The translations under genes were made by a program, and so were the position numbers. Source: Acidimicrobiales bacterium (GTDB lineage Bacteria > Actinomycetota > Acidimicrobiia > Acidimicrobiales > Ilumatobacteraceae). Taken from it: 24,276 bases of DNA. The stretch covers positions 1 through 24,276 of the forward strand of contig JAURHL010000009.1 in assembly GCA_030833305.1 (NCBI GenBank). Direction: 5' to 3'. A model generated the notes under the pieces. That model had not been told where the DNA came from. It saw only the letters and a program-made list of their open reading frames with translations, and did no database searches. Positions 23,597-24,276 of this stretch are shown in pieces. The stretch's first letter is position 1. The number at the start of each line of letters is the position of its first letter.

Positions 23597-24276
23597 ATGA
23601 CCGCAGTCGACAACGAGCGAGCCACCGCCGAGCGCTTTCCGCGCGAGTTGGTACGCCGGTTGGTGGACAACTACCGCAACAAGACCTTGGATCATTGCGA
23701 GGCCGCCATCACCGAGCCGGCGTCGGTGTTCACCGATCCCGTGCGCTTCCAGCGCGAACTCGACGTGTTGTTCCGACACGGAGCGCACATCGTCGGGTGG
23801 ACCGGCGAACTTCCCCGTCCGGGAACCTTCGTCACCAAGGACGTGGCCGGGCATCCGGTGCTGATCACGCGCGCCGAGGACGGCGAACTGCGCGCGTTCC
23901 GTAACGCCTGCACCCACCGCGGTGCACAGGTGGCCCAGGGTTGCGGTGAGGCGCGTCGTCTCACCTGTCCGTACCACGCGTGGTCGTTCGAGTTGAACGG
24001 CGACCTGGCCGGACAGCCGCAGGCGTACGCCTTCGACGCGATCGATCGCTCCACCTTGGGCCTGGAACCCTTGCCGGTGGCCAGTGTGGCCGGTTTGATC
24101 GCGGTGGGTCTGAGCGAGGACGTGGATCCCGCGGCCGCCTTCGCCGACATCGAACCCGAACTGCGCTGGTGCGGATACGAGACCCACGAGATCGTGTGTC
24201 AACACACGTTCCATCTGAAGGCGAACTGGAAGATCGCCTTCGACGTGAACCTCGAGACGTATCACGTGGACTATCT
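23597..24276 (+). CDS. Rieske non-heme iron ring-hydroxylating oxygenase, alpha subunit (3' truncated by window edge)
   Basis: The frame is open from the ATG at 23597 to the window end, giving the first 226 residues. The Rieske [2Fe-2S] site is complete: CTH (Cys105, His107), then 16 residues, then CPYH (Cys124, His127). The catalytic domain begins near NWK (210-212), and LETYH (219-223) corresponds to the start of the mononuclear-iron motif, with His223 as the first ligand; the second His and the carboxylate lie beyond the edge. Such alpha subunits take electrons from a separate reductase and hydroxylate aromatic or alicyclic rings. Its place at the end of a steroid operon suggests a steroid or polycyclic substrate, but it is not assignable to KshA from this fragment. 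Confidence 0.9.
   Translation, partial: MTAVDNERATAERFPRELVRRLVDNYRNKTLDHCEAAITEPASVFTDPVRFQRELDVLFRHGAHIVGWTGELPRPGTFVTKDVAGHPVLITRAEDGELRAFRNACTHRGAQVAQGCGEARRLTCPYHAWSFELNGDLAGQPQAYAFDAIDRSTLGLEPLPVASVAGLIAVGLSEDVDPAAAFADIEPELRWCGYETHEIVCQHTFHLKANWKIAFDVNLETYHVDY

Overview
The window is GC-rich, tightly packed DNA from a high-GC Actinomycetota chromosome, most likely the Acidimicrobiia (an Ilumatobacter-like lineage); that class-level call is an inference from gene content. Three things support it: two F420-type luciferase-like oxidoreductases, a mycobacterial-type cluster for steroid ring C/D breakdown, and frequent GTG starts with heavy TTG leucine use. I found no tRNA, rRNA, CRISPR array, insertion sequence or phage gene, so this looks like ordinary chromosome.

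Layout. 1-1771 (+): the 3' part of hrpB, overlapping a TauE/SafE transporter. 1813-3464 (+): a class I fumarase broken by a frameshift near 2656. 3483-8341 (-): read from right to left, mscL, a coupled SGNH lipoprotein, an ABC-F ATPase, an F420-type oxidoreductase and an enoyl-CoA hydratase. 8411-9268 (+): an unrecognised membrane protein. 9284-10612 (-) and 10652-12091 (+): a divergent MFS transporter and amidase. 12099-13189 (-): an SDR coupled to a DUF952 protein. 13237-14861 (+): an alpha/beta hydrolase coupled to a second F420-type oxidoreductase. 14881-15918 (-): an acetylpolyamine-amidohydrolase-like deacetylase. 15961-16731 (-): an SDR divergent from the steroid operon.

Steroid operon. 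From 16802 to the window end, nine genes run on the + strand with gaps of 47 bp or less and four 4-bp overlaps: echA20, ipdA, ipdB, ipdC, an HtdZ-like MaoC hydratase, an SDR, an MFS transporter, a hotdog thioesterase and a Rieske oxygenase cut by the window edge. The first four, with the divergent SDR, match the arrangement of M. tuberculosis Rv3549c-Rv3553, which opens the last two steroid rings (C and D) as CoA thioesters. A perfect 17-bp palindrome, TCTGACGCTTCGTCAGA, lies between the divergent promoters and is the best regulator-site candidate here.

Expression signals. Many genes at operon heads have a TANNNT hexamer exactly 6 (or 7) nt before the start codon, the layout expected for leaderless mRNAs. 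Several genes inside operons have clear Shine-Dalgarno sequences or 4-bp start/stop overlaps instead. This pattern also decides some start codons.
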